Under the pieces are notes generated by a model. That model was given only the letters and a program-made list of their open reading frames with translations. It was not told where the DNA came from and searched no databases. Made by a program: the position numbers and the translations under genes. Shown in pieces: positions 26,950 through 39,843 of a stretch of 64,000 nt of DNA; the first letter of the stretch is position 1; each line of letters begins with the position of its first letter. This DNA comes from Vespula vulgaris (lineage: Eukaryota > Arthropoda > Insecta > Hymenoptera > Vespidae): NCBI RefSeq assembly GCF_905475345.1, contig NC_066610.1, positions 2,547,780 to 2,611,779 of the forward strand. The letters are read 5' to 3'.

Positions 26950-29900
26950 ATGAATACGTCACCTGCTGTTGTACGGGATAAAATCTATGACTTAATAGAT
27001 CCCGATACGCTTCTAAATTATTACGAGGAAAAAAGAATAAGATTTTCTCCACCAGCTTCCATACAAAGATATTATGCAGCAGTCGATATACTTTCCAGCG
27101 ATAAATACGAAGGCCAGATACGAAAGGTCCGATATCACATTTATATATGCTTTTTCATAGTTGTGCATTTTATTTATTTAACGTTAACTGTAGCAGATCA
27201 TATAGCTCTTGAAATTTATTAATGAAATTTATCATCCCTTTTGATAAATATTTTGTAAATCTAATAAAGTTTATCGCATTATCTATTTCCGTGTTATTTT
27301 CATAGATTGTAGATTTTGGCTGTGCAAATCTTAACTTTTTGGTTCATCTGAAAAGTATCCCAGATGTAGACGAAGTATTATGCGTAGACATTGATAGAAC
27401 TGTTCTCGATATTAACAAAGGCAAAGCCAGACCATTAGTTTGTGATTTCTTACATTGTCGGCAAAAACCATTCGCAATACATGTTTACGAAGGGAGCGTT
27501 ACAGACCATGATACAAAATTGGAGAAAACCGATGCTGTGACTTGCATAGAATTGTGCGTTATGATCAACATAATTATGTCTTAAAAGTCTATTTGTATCG
27601 AACTATAATAAATGAAATTTTTTAGGATTGAACATTTGTATCCAGACGCATTAACGGATCTTCCATTTAATATCTTTGGTTATATCAAACCAAGGATAGT
27701 TATTATAACAACGCCAAATGTAGAATTTAATGTATTATTTTCTTATCCCGGATTCCGGCATCTAGATCACAAATTCGAATGGACTAGGGAACAATTCCAA
27801 GATTGGTAAATTTTTTACACCTTCTAATTACTTATACATATACGTTTATATAGTTACTTTGCAAAGAATTATATTCATTTCTAGGGGACGTAATATTGTT
27901 CTAAGATATCCAGATTATCAAGTGACATTCCATGGCATTTGTGATGGGCCAGAAGGTACGGAGCATTTAGGTGCTTGCACTCAAATGGCTGTTTTTTGTC
28001 TTAAGAGTGAAAAGAGCGGTTCGGAATTGTTAGGTACTGATAATTTATTTAAGCTCGTATCTTCGCATAGCTTCCCATATAGAGTTGATGCCCGTTCGGA
28101 CGAACAGAAGATTTTGGATGATGTTACGTATCATGTCAACCAAGCTATGACTTTTGATAATTTAAAAGGAGAATTGTCGCTTGAATCTTTGGTAACGTTA
28201 TTGAGTAAATTTAAAGTTACAATGGCATCATTGAGAATAATTTTGGAAGAAGCAGGATGGCCCATTGTTGATCACGGAGAAGGTCCCGTTACATATATTC
28301 CAGAGCAATCAATTATCGCAGAAGTTGATGACGGTAGATTGAATGAACGATACGAAATCGGACGTTATTTCGAGGGATATACAGAGGAACCCTGGCAGTC
28401 TGATAGCTGGGATGAAGAACGGAGTGATAGTAGTGACTCTACCATAGATTTTAGCGATACTTTTCTGTTTGATGTTGAACATGAATCACCAGATGTTAAT
28501 AATCTTTCTGATAGCATAAACGTTCACGAATCTTCCGTTGATTCAATTCCAAATAATTCCATTTTACAAAATGATGATGCTGCGTCATCGCTTGAAATGA
28601 AATCCTGTATGTTATCCGATAGCGATACAACCACTAATGCGAACACACATAATGACGATAATACGTTTATAAAACCCGCTGAAGGACTAAATGAGACATT
28701 AGATTTTTACCATTCTACGTCTGTATTATCCTCTTCGATATCGCCTCAACCGCTATTAATTCATTTGGATCAATTGAACAGTTCCTATTGCGATGACACA
28801 GTTACAGATAAAAACGTGTCACATTCGTCATTGCTGAATAACACTTTTCATTCGTTAGACACACTGAGAGATGAATCTGTTAATTTGGAAGAAGCAACTG
28901 CTTCTTATTGTATGCATTTCGATACATCTTTGAATGGAAAAGTATCATCGTGCACAGAATGCACAAATTATTTTCAAAATGAAATTGATGAGTGTAATGA
29001 AACGAGTATTGCAGAACTTGAGCAAGTAAATGCAGAGGAAAAAAAGATTTATTATGAAGATCATTTTGTTCCAGAGGATTGTGTAGCTGCATCAAGTACA
29101 AATCAACCGCAATACACAAGTTCTCCACGAAGTATTGCAAAAGCTAATAAAGAAACAAATTGTAATCGCAAATCGTTAAGGCTTGAAAATATAAGCAACG
29201 AAGATAGTGATCTTACATTACAATCTGAGGAAATAGAAAATGTAAATAATATTCAATTTGAAACATGTTTAATAAAAACTGTTATTGGATGTAAGAATTA
29301 TCCAAACAATTTCAGTCCAAAGTCTATAAAATGTTCAGATAGAAAGCCTAATTCTCCAGAGTCTTTAGAGACTCCTCCAAATAGCTGGTCACCAGAGATT
29401 ATAGATTCTGGCTATCCAAATTCTGCATCAGCACCGGATATGACACCGGAGTATGATCTATCTAGTATAGCACACGATCGGATACCTGATTCAGAATCAC
29501 CAAGTGTAGCGGAAGCACCACAGTTTGAAAATCTAGAACCAGTGGTGATAGAAAATGGCGATCTCGCAAATAATAATAGGGATAACGAAGGAAATAATAT
29601 GATGGCTGTTGCTGATAATGATATCGAAAATCTGCAACCGTTCATTAATGTTTTGGAAAACGATCTTGAGAATGAAAACGATATTTATGTCGTTGAAAAT
29701 GGCTTTCCTGTATGGCTATTGAGAATATTAGAAATGGCTAATCCAATGGATGTTGACGGACATATTTTAAGAGATCCCAGAGAATTGGTCCCCTTTGATC
29801 TTATAGAAGGTAAATTACATCATATTTGTTTTTGAATAATATTTTTATGTCACACGTACGTTGTATATTCAGGCGGCGCGGAATATTTGGGCATTGATCG

Positions 29901-30120
29901 CGATGAAGGCTTTGATAGCAATTCCTCCGTAGAAGATAGCGATCAAAATAATGACGAAATATCAAGTAATTTTACGGATGCGAATAATATTGATAATAAT
30001 AACGAAGTAATACATGACACAGATAGCGAGGACGGTAACAATTTCGAAGACATCGTTTCCGTACATTATTCTTCTAATAGTAATGCTGACAGTGATGAAT
30101 GGGTAAAAAGAAATACGTGA
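26950..30120 (+). CDS. Hen1: HEN1 small-RNA 2'-O-methyltransferase with a long acidic C-terminal extension
   Basis: HEN1 methylates the 2'-OH of the 3' terminal nucleotide of piRNAs and Ago2-loaded siRNAs, using S-adenosylmethionine, and so protects them from tailing and decay. Exons in frame are 26950-27126, 27306-27553, 27626-27805, 27885-29809 and 29873-30120, for 925 residues. The frame also allows a start at 26869, adding 27 residues; I chose 26950 because the family usually has a short N-terminus before the FSPPASIQRYYAAVDIL segment. The SAM-binding motif is VDFGCANLNFLVHL (exon 2). The metal-binding motif EHLYPD comes right after the exon 2/3 junction, which restores CIELIEH. The partner His motif is in FRHLDHKFEWTREQFQDW. 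DGPEGTEHLGACTQMAVF closes the catalytic core. After about residue 375 the protein becomes Asp/Glu/Ser/Asn-rich and low in complexity for some 550 residues, far longer than the roughly 390-residue fly and human proteins. Confidence 0.93.
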
Positions 30121-33100
30121 TACTATCGAGGAAGAAAATTCTGACATATCATCATCGTCATTCATCGCTGCCTATATAATTCTTCGAATTTGAGCTATAA
30201 AATTAAGAATATTAATAATTTTGATACATTTATATTTCATTTAATTTTTTTTATCTAATTATTATTATTATTTTTCTTTTTTTCTTTTTTATCTAAGTTT
30301 ATTAACATATCCAGTGAAGTATACTTTTTGATTTAAAATGCAGTGACCCATTTAAAACAATCCATATAAGTATGATTATAAGTGATATGACAAAAAGTTT
30401 AACAACGTATAGTGATCTGTTTTTTTTTTGCCCCCTGTTAAAGTATTAAAAAATACCAAAGTTTGCAAAAACATACTTTTTTATGATACAAGATTTTCCT
30501 CAGATTATTTTTTTTTTTCTCCGGTATCTTTATGATAAGAGAGTAGTAGGAAAGTTATTCCATTAGCATATATTTAATATTATATTTGTTTTGTATTTAC
30601 ACATAAGCTAAGTCCACAATTAGTTTAGTGGAAAAAGACTCAATGTAAGACTGAAATCGCATGTTTTTTAATTTCATTATTGTGTGGATATCTTTAACAA
30701 ATAAACGATATAACAATTCTATATAAATATTATACTTATTTGTGTCATTATATTTACCAAGATCCTTTCATGTGTTTCATACGTTAAGCAATTTATAATC
30801 TATTAAGAAAATGTTTAATTAAAAAGATTATCTTACAAATAGTACAGAGATGTGATATTTATTTCAGTAATTTTGCTATGATGTTACAGGGTTTACAGTG
30901 ATAAAATAAATGCTTATATACGTGAGTGTATGTACGTCGTATGTCGTATGTATACATGCACGTATTATACCTACGAATACAAGTATGTGTGTTTGTGTGT
31001 GTGTGTGTGTATATATATATATACACACATACACGCACGCACACTATATATATATATATTTATTTATTTATATATACATAGGGAGGCAGAGAACTTTTCA
31101 CCCAAACTACGAAAGTATTTTATAAATTGGAATAACCTTTGTATTATACTTTTCTTTTTATTTTTTCTGCTTGCTTCCATAGTTTGTTGTCAAAGTTCCA
31201 AGACATTTTATATTCCTACAATTTTATGGTACTTCATCTCTTTTCAATATTATATATTTTATATTTACAGAACAAATATCCACAATTTTATAATGAGATT
31301 CTAGATTAATAACTAAATTGATAACTGAAAATTCCATCAGACTAAGATTAAAGATAACGAAGTTAGAATTAAAAAAAAATAAAAAAAATAAAAAAAAAAC
31401 AATATTTATATATTACAAAATAATGGCACAAAAGAATTTAAATAGTTACAGTATCATTACAAACATTTTTTTACTATCTGAAATTTTTAGAAATCAAACT
31501 AACTTGTATAATTATTGATAAAATTCACTATTACAATATGTCATCGATTTATAGTCAACATTCTAATTGTATAACCCTCGACGCGAGCTCAAATTGAGAA
31601 TTCTATGAAATCACTTTAAATATGTTCAATTATTTTATATAGATAACATTAGAAGCTACATATATAATTTTATTGATCTTTCTATTGCATATTTTGTCAT
31701 TAATATCAGTGCGTTGTGGCAAGATTCTTTGATCCTTCAAGTATCTAGCATTTTCCTTAAAATAATTAAATCTGGATGAAACATACCGATCTAGATAACA
31801 TATCTTAATTTTTCCAGATTATATTTGATAATATTAAATGAATATCTGCAAAATTGAGAGAATGATTTATAGTAAAATCACGTTTGTAAGACTGTATGGC
31901 TGATCTTATTAAAAAACTCTCATCATTAAAATTTATATTATGATCGGATTACATGTGTACATATATTTATAAAACTGCAATGACACACAGAGTGGTCTGT
32001 ATTATATTAAGTTCACGTGATATGAAATGATATTAATGAATTTATATTTCGAAGTGCTTACAAGATATTTGGAAATTTGTTTCGTTCTGAAATAAAAGGA
32101 AATAACGACTGCCATAATTTTTAGAAAAATATATTAACGTACGATATTTATATTAATATTTTAACATATAAATGCCCCAGTTTCCTTTACTTAATACTAA
32201 TTGACACACAATAAATATAATATTGCTTTCATAAAGCTTTGGAATGTGAATTTAACATGTATGAAATCAATCGGTACAAAAAATAAATTAAGTGATTAAT
32301 CTCTTTTCATTAGTATTTATATGTTAAATATCAATTGTATAAATATGTAAGTTTTTCTATTCAATCAGCGAGTATGTATATATACATATATGTCCACATT
32401 AGACAATTACTTTTTAGACTATTAAAGAAAACGAGAGAGAAAAGACCGAAAAGATTATATATGGCTTAAGAAAAGAAATATAACACTCGTATTGTTTACA
32501 AGATAAATAATATAAGTAAAGATTTTAAAAGTCATCTCATTAGATTCAACTGGTATCTATTCCATTGATACCTCATGTAATTACAATTAGTGTTACAATT
32601 ATTATTAAAATTAATTACCAAATTAATTAGCAAAAAGAAGGCATGAATGTAACAAAAAATAGCTTTTCTGTCTTTTTCTTTTTTGCTTTTAAATATCCTT
32701 AACAGCCCAAGAAATAATTGTGTGTATATATATTTTAGTTTAGACATATAATATATGCATACATATGAGTGAACATTTCTCGCAACATTTTTATTTTCCA
32801 CTTTTCGAATTTTAAATAAATATCATAGAAAACATAGGATAAATATTTTCGTTTCCATAATTTATTATTGTGAATAGTTTCTTTTGTCTGCATGCACAAT
32901 GTTATTCTTTATGTACTTTTATAATGAAACTTATTTATGCAAACTTGACTAAAGTTAATTATTTGCTTATTTAGATTTCTTCTCATTAGATCTTGGTCAC
33001 TTCTATAAATTGAAGGACAAAAGCACTAATATTTCAATTAGACTAACTCTGTAATTTATAACTCCATATTTAGAACTATTCGAAAATTTGCACCATGCTC

Positions 33101-33358
33101 TTTTTTATGTAATTTCACGAAAAAAAAAGGAAAATAAAAAAAATTGTAATTTTAGTGTTAATATTTAACATGTTAAGGACTTATAAAAATAAATGTGCAT
33201 ATTAAAAAATAATTTCTTAAAAATAAAAAAATTAATACAACATTAGTGTAGGAGATAATACAGCTGCATTAGTTATAGGTACGTTATGCATGCGTTATCT
33301 TAATATAACGAATACATAAATTTCACAATATCAGCAGCAAATAAATTTCATAATATTA

Positions 33359-33405
<47 letters not shown>

Positions 33406-33587
33406 TATACATATACATACACACACACATACACATATACATATACACATATATATACATTTCTTCTACTACTTTGGCCTACTTAAAAAAAATCATGTTA
33501 TTGTGATGTTTTCATTGAAATAATCATAATTTTTAAATGCAATATTCAAGTATAATTGCACATGTCGTGAGAAGATCACTTACCATA
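30121..33587. other. Convergent intergenic region, HEN1 and RABGAP1 3' ends
   Basis: This stretch is strongly AT-rich. An AATAAA at 30700-30705 is a candidate poly(A) signal for HEN1. A GT/TA run lies near 30987-31070 and a pure AT run at 33361-33399, followed by TACA steps to about 33460. I see no gene in it. Long 3' UTRs of the flanking genes are likely to occupy part of it. Confidence 0.45.
33361..33399. repeat. AT dinucleotide microsatellite
   Basis: This is a pure AT run that continues into CATA/TACA repeats. It lies about 190 bp beyond the RABGAP1 stop codon. Confidence 0.9.
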
Positions 33588-36500
33588 TTACACCATTTCC
33601 TTAAGACTATCACGACTATCACGGCTACGTGAACTTATTATATGATGATGTACGTCATCTCCTGGAGTACTTTCACGTCTTAAATCTCTTAATGACGAAG
33701 GACCTATAACATCTCGCTTGTTTGCTGCTTCTTTTATACTAGATAAAGTTTTACTGAGCCATGGCCAACTATTTCTTGCAGCTTGAAGTTCAGAAGCAGT
33801 TGCATGTAATTGGTGTGTCAAATCCTAGATTATATTCACTATATATTAGATTATATCTTTGTAACAATTTTACAATATCATTTAATTAAATATCAAATAA
33901 ATTAAATTAATATATATACTCATATCTACGTATCCTTTAAGTTTACCTGATTTCTACATTCTGCTTCCACATGTGCTAATTTTGTCTGTGCCAATTCTAA
34001 TTCTAATTCTCTTACTCTTTCTTGTACTCTATGCAACATAGGGTCAATTCGATTTTCTAAAGGATGTGCTATATCTGCTAATATACTAGATGAATCCATT
34101 ATGCATGTTCTACATTTGTCACACCTTGATACCTTAGACTGTAAAAAGTGTTTCATGTTTTATCATGATTTCTACATTTATCAAATTTAATAGTGGTCGA
34201 TAAAGATTATTCACCCGTAATTCACTTAAAGTTGCTTTTGCAGCATTATAGTCATCTTCCAAACGTTGACAAATCTACAAACAAAAGGTTTATTATAATA
34301 CAAATGGACTTAAACATTTTGCAAAATGATTAAGTACCTGTTTATACTCAGCAATAATAATATTACTTCTACGGCTCTCTGCATCTGCTCTTGTTACCTC
34401 ACGCTGCAGCATTTCTTTAACTTGAGCAAGCTCTGCTTCCAATCTCTGCTTTTCTTCCTCGTTTCTTGCAACTGTACCTCTTAATTGTTCCACCTCATTA
34501 CTGTATTCATCTGCATTTTCTTGAGCCTCTGGATGAAAACAATTTATATGAATAAATCATGAATGCTTATACTTATGCTTAAAATCTATAATACTTTATG
34601 TAATATTGAGTTTTTTCCTATTTAGTGTCTATGATTTGTCTTTATATATATTATTTTATGATAATACTCTTTAAACGGAGATTGACGCTTTTTCAACATT
34701 ATCATCTATTACATATTATTTATTAGAAATGATTTAGAATTTACTTTTAAAAGACTATTTTCATTACTGAGTAATTACAATAAAGCATTTTTATGATGTT
34801 GTGATCATATAACAATAACATTAATCTACGTTATAAATACATTACTGATTTCTACTGAAGTCTATCAATGTTCATGCAAAGAATGGTTAGAAAAGATAAT
34901 GCAATGCTACTCATCTATTTTGACTTCTCCCTGTCTATCTCCATATTCCCATATTTTAAATTAATATTATTCAAATAATAATATTTTTCTTTGGGATTTT
35001 AATAAAAATGATATCAGGGATATAACTTAAAATAAATTCTGTAACAATTTCGTTAGTAAAGTGTTTATGCTTTTATATAAGCATAAAAGCATAATCTTTC
35101 ATGCAGCTCTTTGTGTAAGTAAGTGAAAGCTTTGTTTTATTGATTATAGGATAACCAGGATAAAAAAAGGTAATTGATACAAGTAAACAATATTCTAAAA
35201 GGATAATTTATTTTTTCAGTGAGCTATGATAAATAATTTATAAATAAAAAGCAGTACAAATTCTGCATCAAAATAGTAAAAAAGAAAAGCATGGAAAAAT
35301 GTAGATACACACAAAATGTTACATTATAAAATAAATAACTATTCAACATACAAGAAAGATGTTTTTGCCAAAACAAAACTTGCATTGATCAGAAATTTCG
35401 ATTCACAAATAGGATGTGGATAAAATAATTCTAAAAGATTTATTAAAGAGCACAATGATATACAATGATAACGGCAAATCATTTTATCTTGCAAAATAAT
35501 GATAAAAAAGCATACCACCACCTGCTTTTCAGAAATTATATGAAGAGTATATCTTTTATACTTATCATAATATGATGTTCAGTAAAATTTTATCTTCACA
35601 AATAGCTACATAAAGAATAAATAAAATAAATCTAAGTAAAAAAAAAAAAAAAAGCAATTTTGTTCTTTTTTGTTAGTGGGTTTTTATCCCATATAAAAAA
35701 TACATTATTACGTGACTAGAACCACAATATTTACTTTGGTACATAACATAAAGCTTGTGCCATGTGCGCTTACGCGCAAACACATACATACACAACGGCC
35801 AAACACACACGCACACACGCGCACGCGCATACACATATGAATAGAATCAGTAGAATTATGATTACATCGATTGTAATATGACACGTTTAAGTGCTATGCG
35901 TTATGTGTTATATTTAAAAAAATACAGGTATAACATTAAATTTATATTCTAATTCTAATTCTATGTGTTGTTAAAGATTATTGATTAATTTTTACCATGT
36001 CACAAATTAAATCTGACTAGTTTGTCGAAAAATTGTCTTCATTAAGTACTATGTTTAGAAACTAACTGTATAGGTCAAACCTTTTTAATGAACAACTTGT
36101 TATACCTTATAGAACGTACATACACACTGGCAAGTGATAACTTTGAAGTAACATATAAAACACGTATGTTTACTCCAAAGAATTATAGAAATTTTCGTAT
36201 ATATCTATATACATATTTGATTCGTTCAAACATAAAATATAAAATTACCTTTTAGTGTCATGAATTCTGCTTCGTATTTCTTCAATTTCTTCAATGTAAC
36301 GGAACAGGCCAGTTTCATTACATAACGTGATATTTCTTCATTTCTGCAGCGTTTAGGTAAGTGCACTCTAAAGTACTTTAAAATGCTTTCAAAATCCAGT
36401 TGTAATAACTCCTTTTTGCATAACTGTAGAATAAGAAGGAAAATCTTTGTTTTATTCGTTATTTGTAATAATTAAATCATTTGACCTAGACGTTTATGTG

Positions 36501-38254
36501 AAGATAGCTTACCATTAACAATGCGAGAGCTACTTGGAAGAGAGTGTCGAGTCCTTGTAAAAGGAAAACATCTAGAATGTGGAATACAAGGTACAATGGA
36601 AATCTAGCTGTAAATAGAGTCAAGAACCATTGTGCTGCAAACATATGTGTTTCAACACCACGATCGCAGAAATGTTTGTAAAGTTCGGGAAGTTGATCCT
36701 GAAAACAGAATAGTGTTCATAAATTATAATTAAAATTATAAAGGAAAATCTAATCATATCACGGTCTTTTTACTATAAAAATGATTTGACTAACCTCTAT
36801 TAAACGATTCAATTGATAAAATCTCATGTGAAGATTATCAAATCTGTCTTTGTATAAATCTCGTAAACCATAATCGTACATTAATTTTACCAGAACACAA
36901 AAGGCTTGTTCTTCCGGCATCTACAAAAGGATAGATTTTGTCAATTAATATCAATAAATGTTGTAAGCATTAAAATGAATCGGCAATATAATAATATATG
37001 GATGATGCATGATGTCTTTAGAAGACTTCTATTAATTACTTACATGTAACAATAAGCTAGCAACTAAAAAACTTAAACCCTGACAATATCCAACTTCTTC
37101 ATCATATACTGCATAAGCTTTACTTATTCTGTACAAAGAATCTTGGCCTAAACCACCAGTTTCTTTGAAGAAGTCATGTGCTGGAAATGTTCTGTTGATG
37201 TCCCTCAATATAACACTTTCGCAGCTACTTTCCTGTTAATATATTTCATATACGTTACTTTGGCGATATTGTGTTTCTTTATATATCCTTATAATGACAT
37301 TATAATAAGAAAAAAATAATGATAAAAGTAATCGAACCTTAGTAATCAGTGTTCTATACTTGTCCATCATTTCCTGGGAATTATCACAATTACTTAAACG
37401 TTGCCATACTTCACCACGCAATGCTTCAGGAATTCCTTGTTTTGTGAGTTTTATTAGAAGCTTCGGACGTTGCTCATTAATTTGCCAACTGTCTAAAACT
37501 TCTCCCCAACTTGCCAATTCACCTGCAGAACAATCTTTTGATACCTCTCCTGTCCCGCTTAACATTGGCTCATCTCCATCTATGTACGAATACATGAAAA
37601 TATATATTATTGTCACTATAGAAATTATATTATAATATATATAGTAAAATTTGATTATATTAAAAACCTGAATCTATTTCCTCCTTAGGAGTTAAAGTGT
37701 CAATGCTAGTCAAAGAAGGCGATCTGATTAAGGAAGCTAAATTAAGAGCAAGATTTAATCTATTTCTGTCTAATTCTCCTGATGTTTCTATACTTTGCAC
37801 CTCGTAATGAACTTCACTTCCATCGCCAGATATAATCTGTAGTTGAAAAGTTAATCTTATGAAACTTTGTAATGTTAGTAATTTGTGTAATAATAAGAAT
37901 ACTCTTGCATTCGAAAAGCATTTTACCTCTTTGGAGTTAAGATAAAATTGTTGTACTAAATTTCTCTTATTAAAGTACCAAAATCTCTCATTTTGTGGAA
38001 ATACTTTAACAGGAGTTTCGATTACGAATCTGACAGGTTCCCTAATACCTCGTATAACTAAATCAACTGCTACTGTCATGAATATTTTGCCCTCTCTAGG
38101 TGTATCTATATTAAGAGTTTCCAAAGCTGGATCAGCTGGATCCCACTGACCACATATATTGTAACATCGATCCTGGATTATTGGACCAGTACTAACTTGC
38201 TGCAACAGTAATAATTTCTATAGATATAAACTACTATATGCGCACGTACGCACG

Positions 38255-38285
<31 letters not shown>

Positions 38286-39843
38286 GATTTAACGTCATAA
38301 TTATTTTATATCATACATCAATTTAATGTCAAGTTAATATTGCATACCATTTCAAGTAATCGCATATCACTATGTTTCACATTACGTCCTGGGCTAACAA
38401 GAACACCAAAACATCTTTCAACCTCAAGAGTAATACCTCCTTCCTTACTGGAAACTTGTTGAATACTCAAACAAACTTGCTTTGCTATATTACTCCGAAA
38501 TTTGAAACAATTCCTGTCCTTAGGAACAGTACTAAACCCACCTTTTCCATCTTCCTCCTTAACTTCCATGGTAACTTCAAAAATAAATACACGAGAATTA
38601 ACCTTTTCACCGCCTGAATTATAATTATTAAAGTCACTCCCTGTCAAAGAATTTGTCATTGATCGTGGTATTCTGTGAAAAGCTTTGGAGAAACAAGCTG
38701 ACACTTGTCCAACCTACGGACATGAGAACGAACGATTAATTAATAATGCATATTACGGGAATTGAAATAAAAATTAAACATAATAGAACACTTACTGCTT
38801 CTGGTATATTACATCGAAAAACATGACATTGATAAATGGCAGATTCCAAAGTATCTCCATGAGACCATGTGAAAGCGAAACATGCAGCACATAGTCCAGA
38901 ACTTTCTCCGCGCGCGTAAAATAAAATTCGTTGTACTTCATAATGGGCGATTGGTTGCTGAGTGGCAGCATCGTATAAACTATAAAAACAAGGTAAAAAT
39001 GTTACATGTCATTTTATCAATCATAAAGTTTCATCTCTTAGACATTTTATTATATTATAATTAAAAGAAAACTGCGATTTACCTTTTATCTATCATATTG
39101 AATTATTATACTACTTACACAACAGAACCTTGGGAACTACTTGGTACAGAGACTGAAATTTTAATACCCAGGTTAAGAGATTGTTCGGCATTTAAAATAT
39201 TCATATTACGTTGTATTTCACATTCTGATTTTGGTGCATTTATTGCTGCGGCTCCCAGATATGTAACACCATTGAAAATTGTGCATTCTTGTTGAACATG
39301 CGATAATGTGTTTAATTCTAAAACATACAAACCTTCCTTTTGCAATTTTTAAATTTTCTTTTATAACGAATCCATTGAATATACTTAGTTATAGAATAAA
39401 AACGAATGCTACCTACCCTCCTCTATGAAATCATCGGGTTTCATTACATCTTGCTTCTCTGTACCATTTATACAGGAACTAACGTCATAAAACTTGCTGT
39501 GTCCTACTTTCTTAGCTTTTTGTTGGCCAGGATTTGCTACTTTGTAATCTCTACCCTCCATTTTTGAATCTTCCGTTAATACCTTAAATCATTTGAATCG
39601 GTAAATGTAAATAATTATAACTATAATTAAAATTATGTATCTTTGATTCGTCCATCAATTCTTTTTGCATACCTCACGAAGATTATTTTGCAAATCTTCT
39701 AAATTTCCGTTATTGGCAATTTTTAACATCGGTGCTTCAAGTAACGTTTGTTGTTGCTTGGTAGTACCTTTGTCACTCACAAATTCATATTCATCGCTGG
39801 TTGCCACTGATTCCATAGACTTTACACTCATACTATCCTCCAT
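33588..39843 (-). CDS. Rabgap1: Rab GTPase-activating protein 1 homologue (RABGAP1 / GAPCenA)
   Basis: This is a TBC-family RabGAP that speeds GTP hydrolysis by Rab GTPases on endosomes and at the centrosome. Sixteen coding exons join in frame (minus strand): 39673-39843, 39417-39582, 39119-39317, 38979-38796, 38713-38348, 38199-37927, 37836-37668, 37579-37338, 37232-37044, 36920-36795, 36698-36513, 36423-36249, 34528-34338, 34274-34215, 34138-33947 and 33824-33588. They give 1041 residues, close to the vertebrate length. In order: a PTB/PID domain (about 122-255, with VTYLGAAAINAPKSE), the RabGAP-specific middle domain (270-450, with MTVAVDLVIRGIREPVRFV), a TBC domain (about 550-760) and a C-terminal coiled coil (about 815-980). 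The TBC arginine finger is in ILRDINRTFP (about residue 604) and the glutamine finger in GYCQG (about 641), so the enzyme looks active. The 1.7-kb intron (36248-34529) is the largest. It could equally be called RABGAP1L, since insects have one gene for both. Confidence 0.95.
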
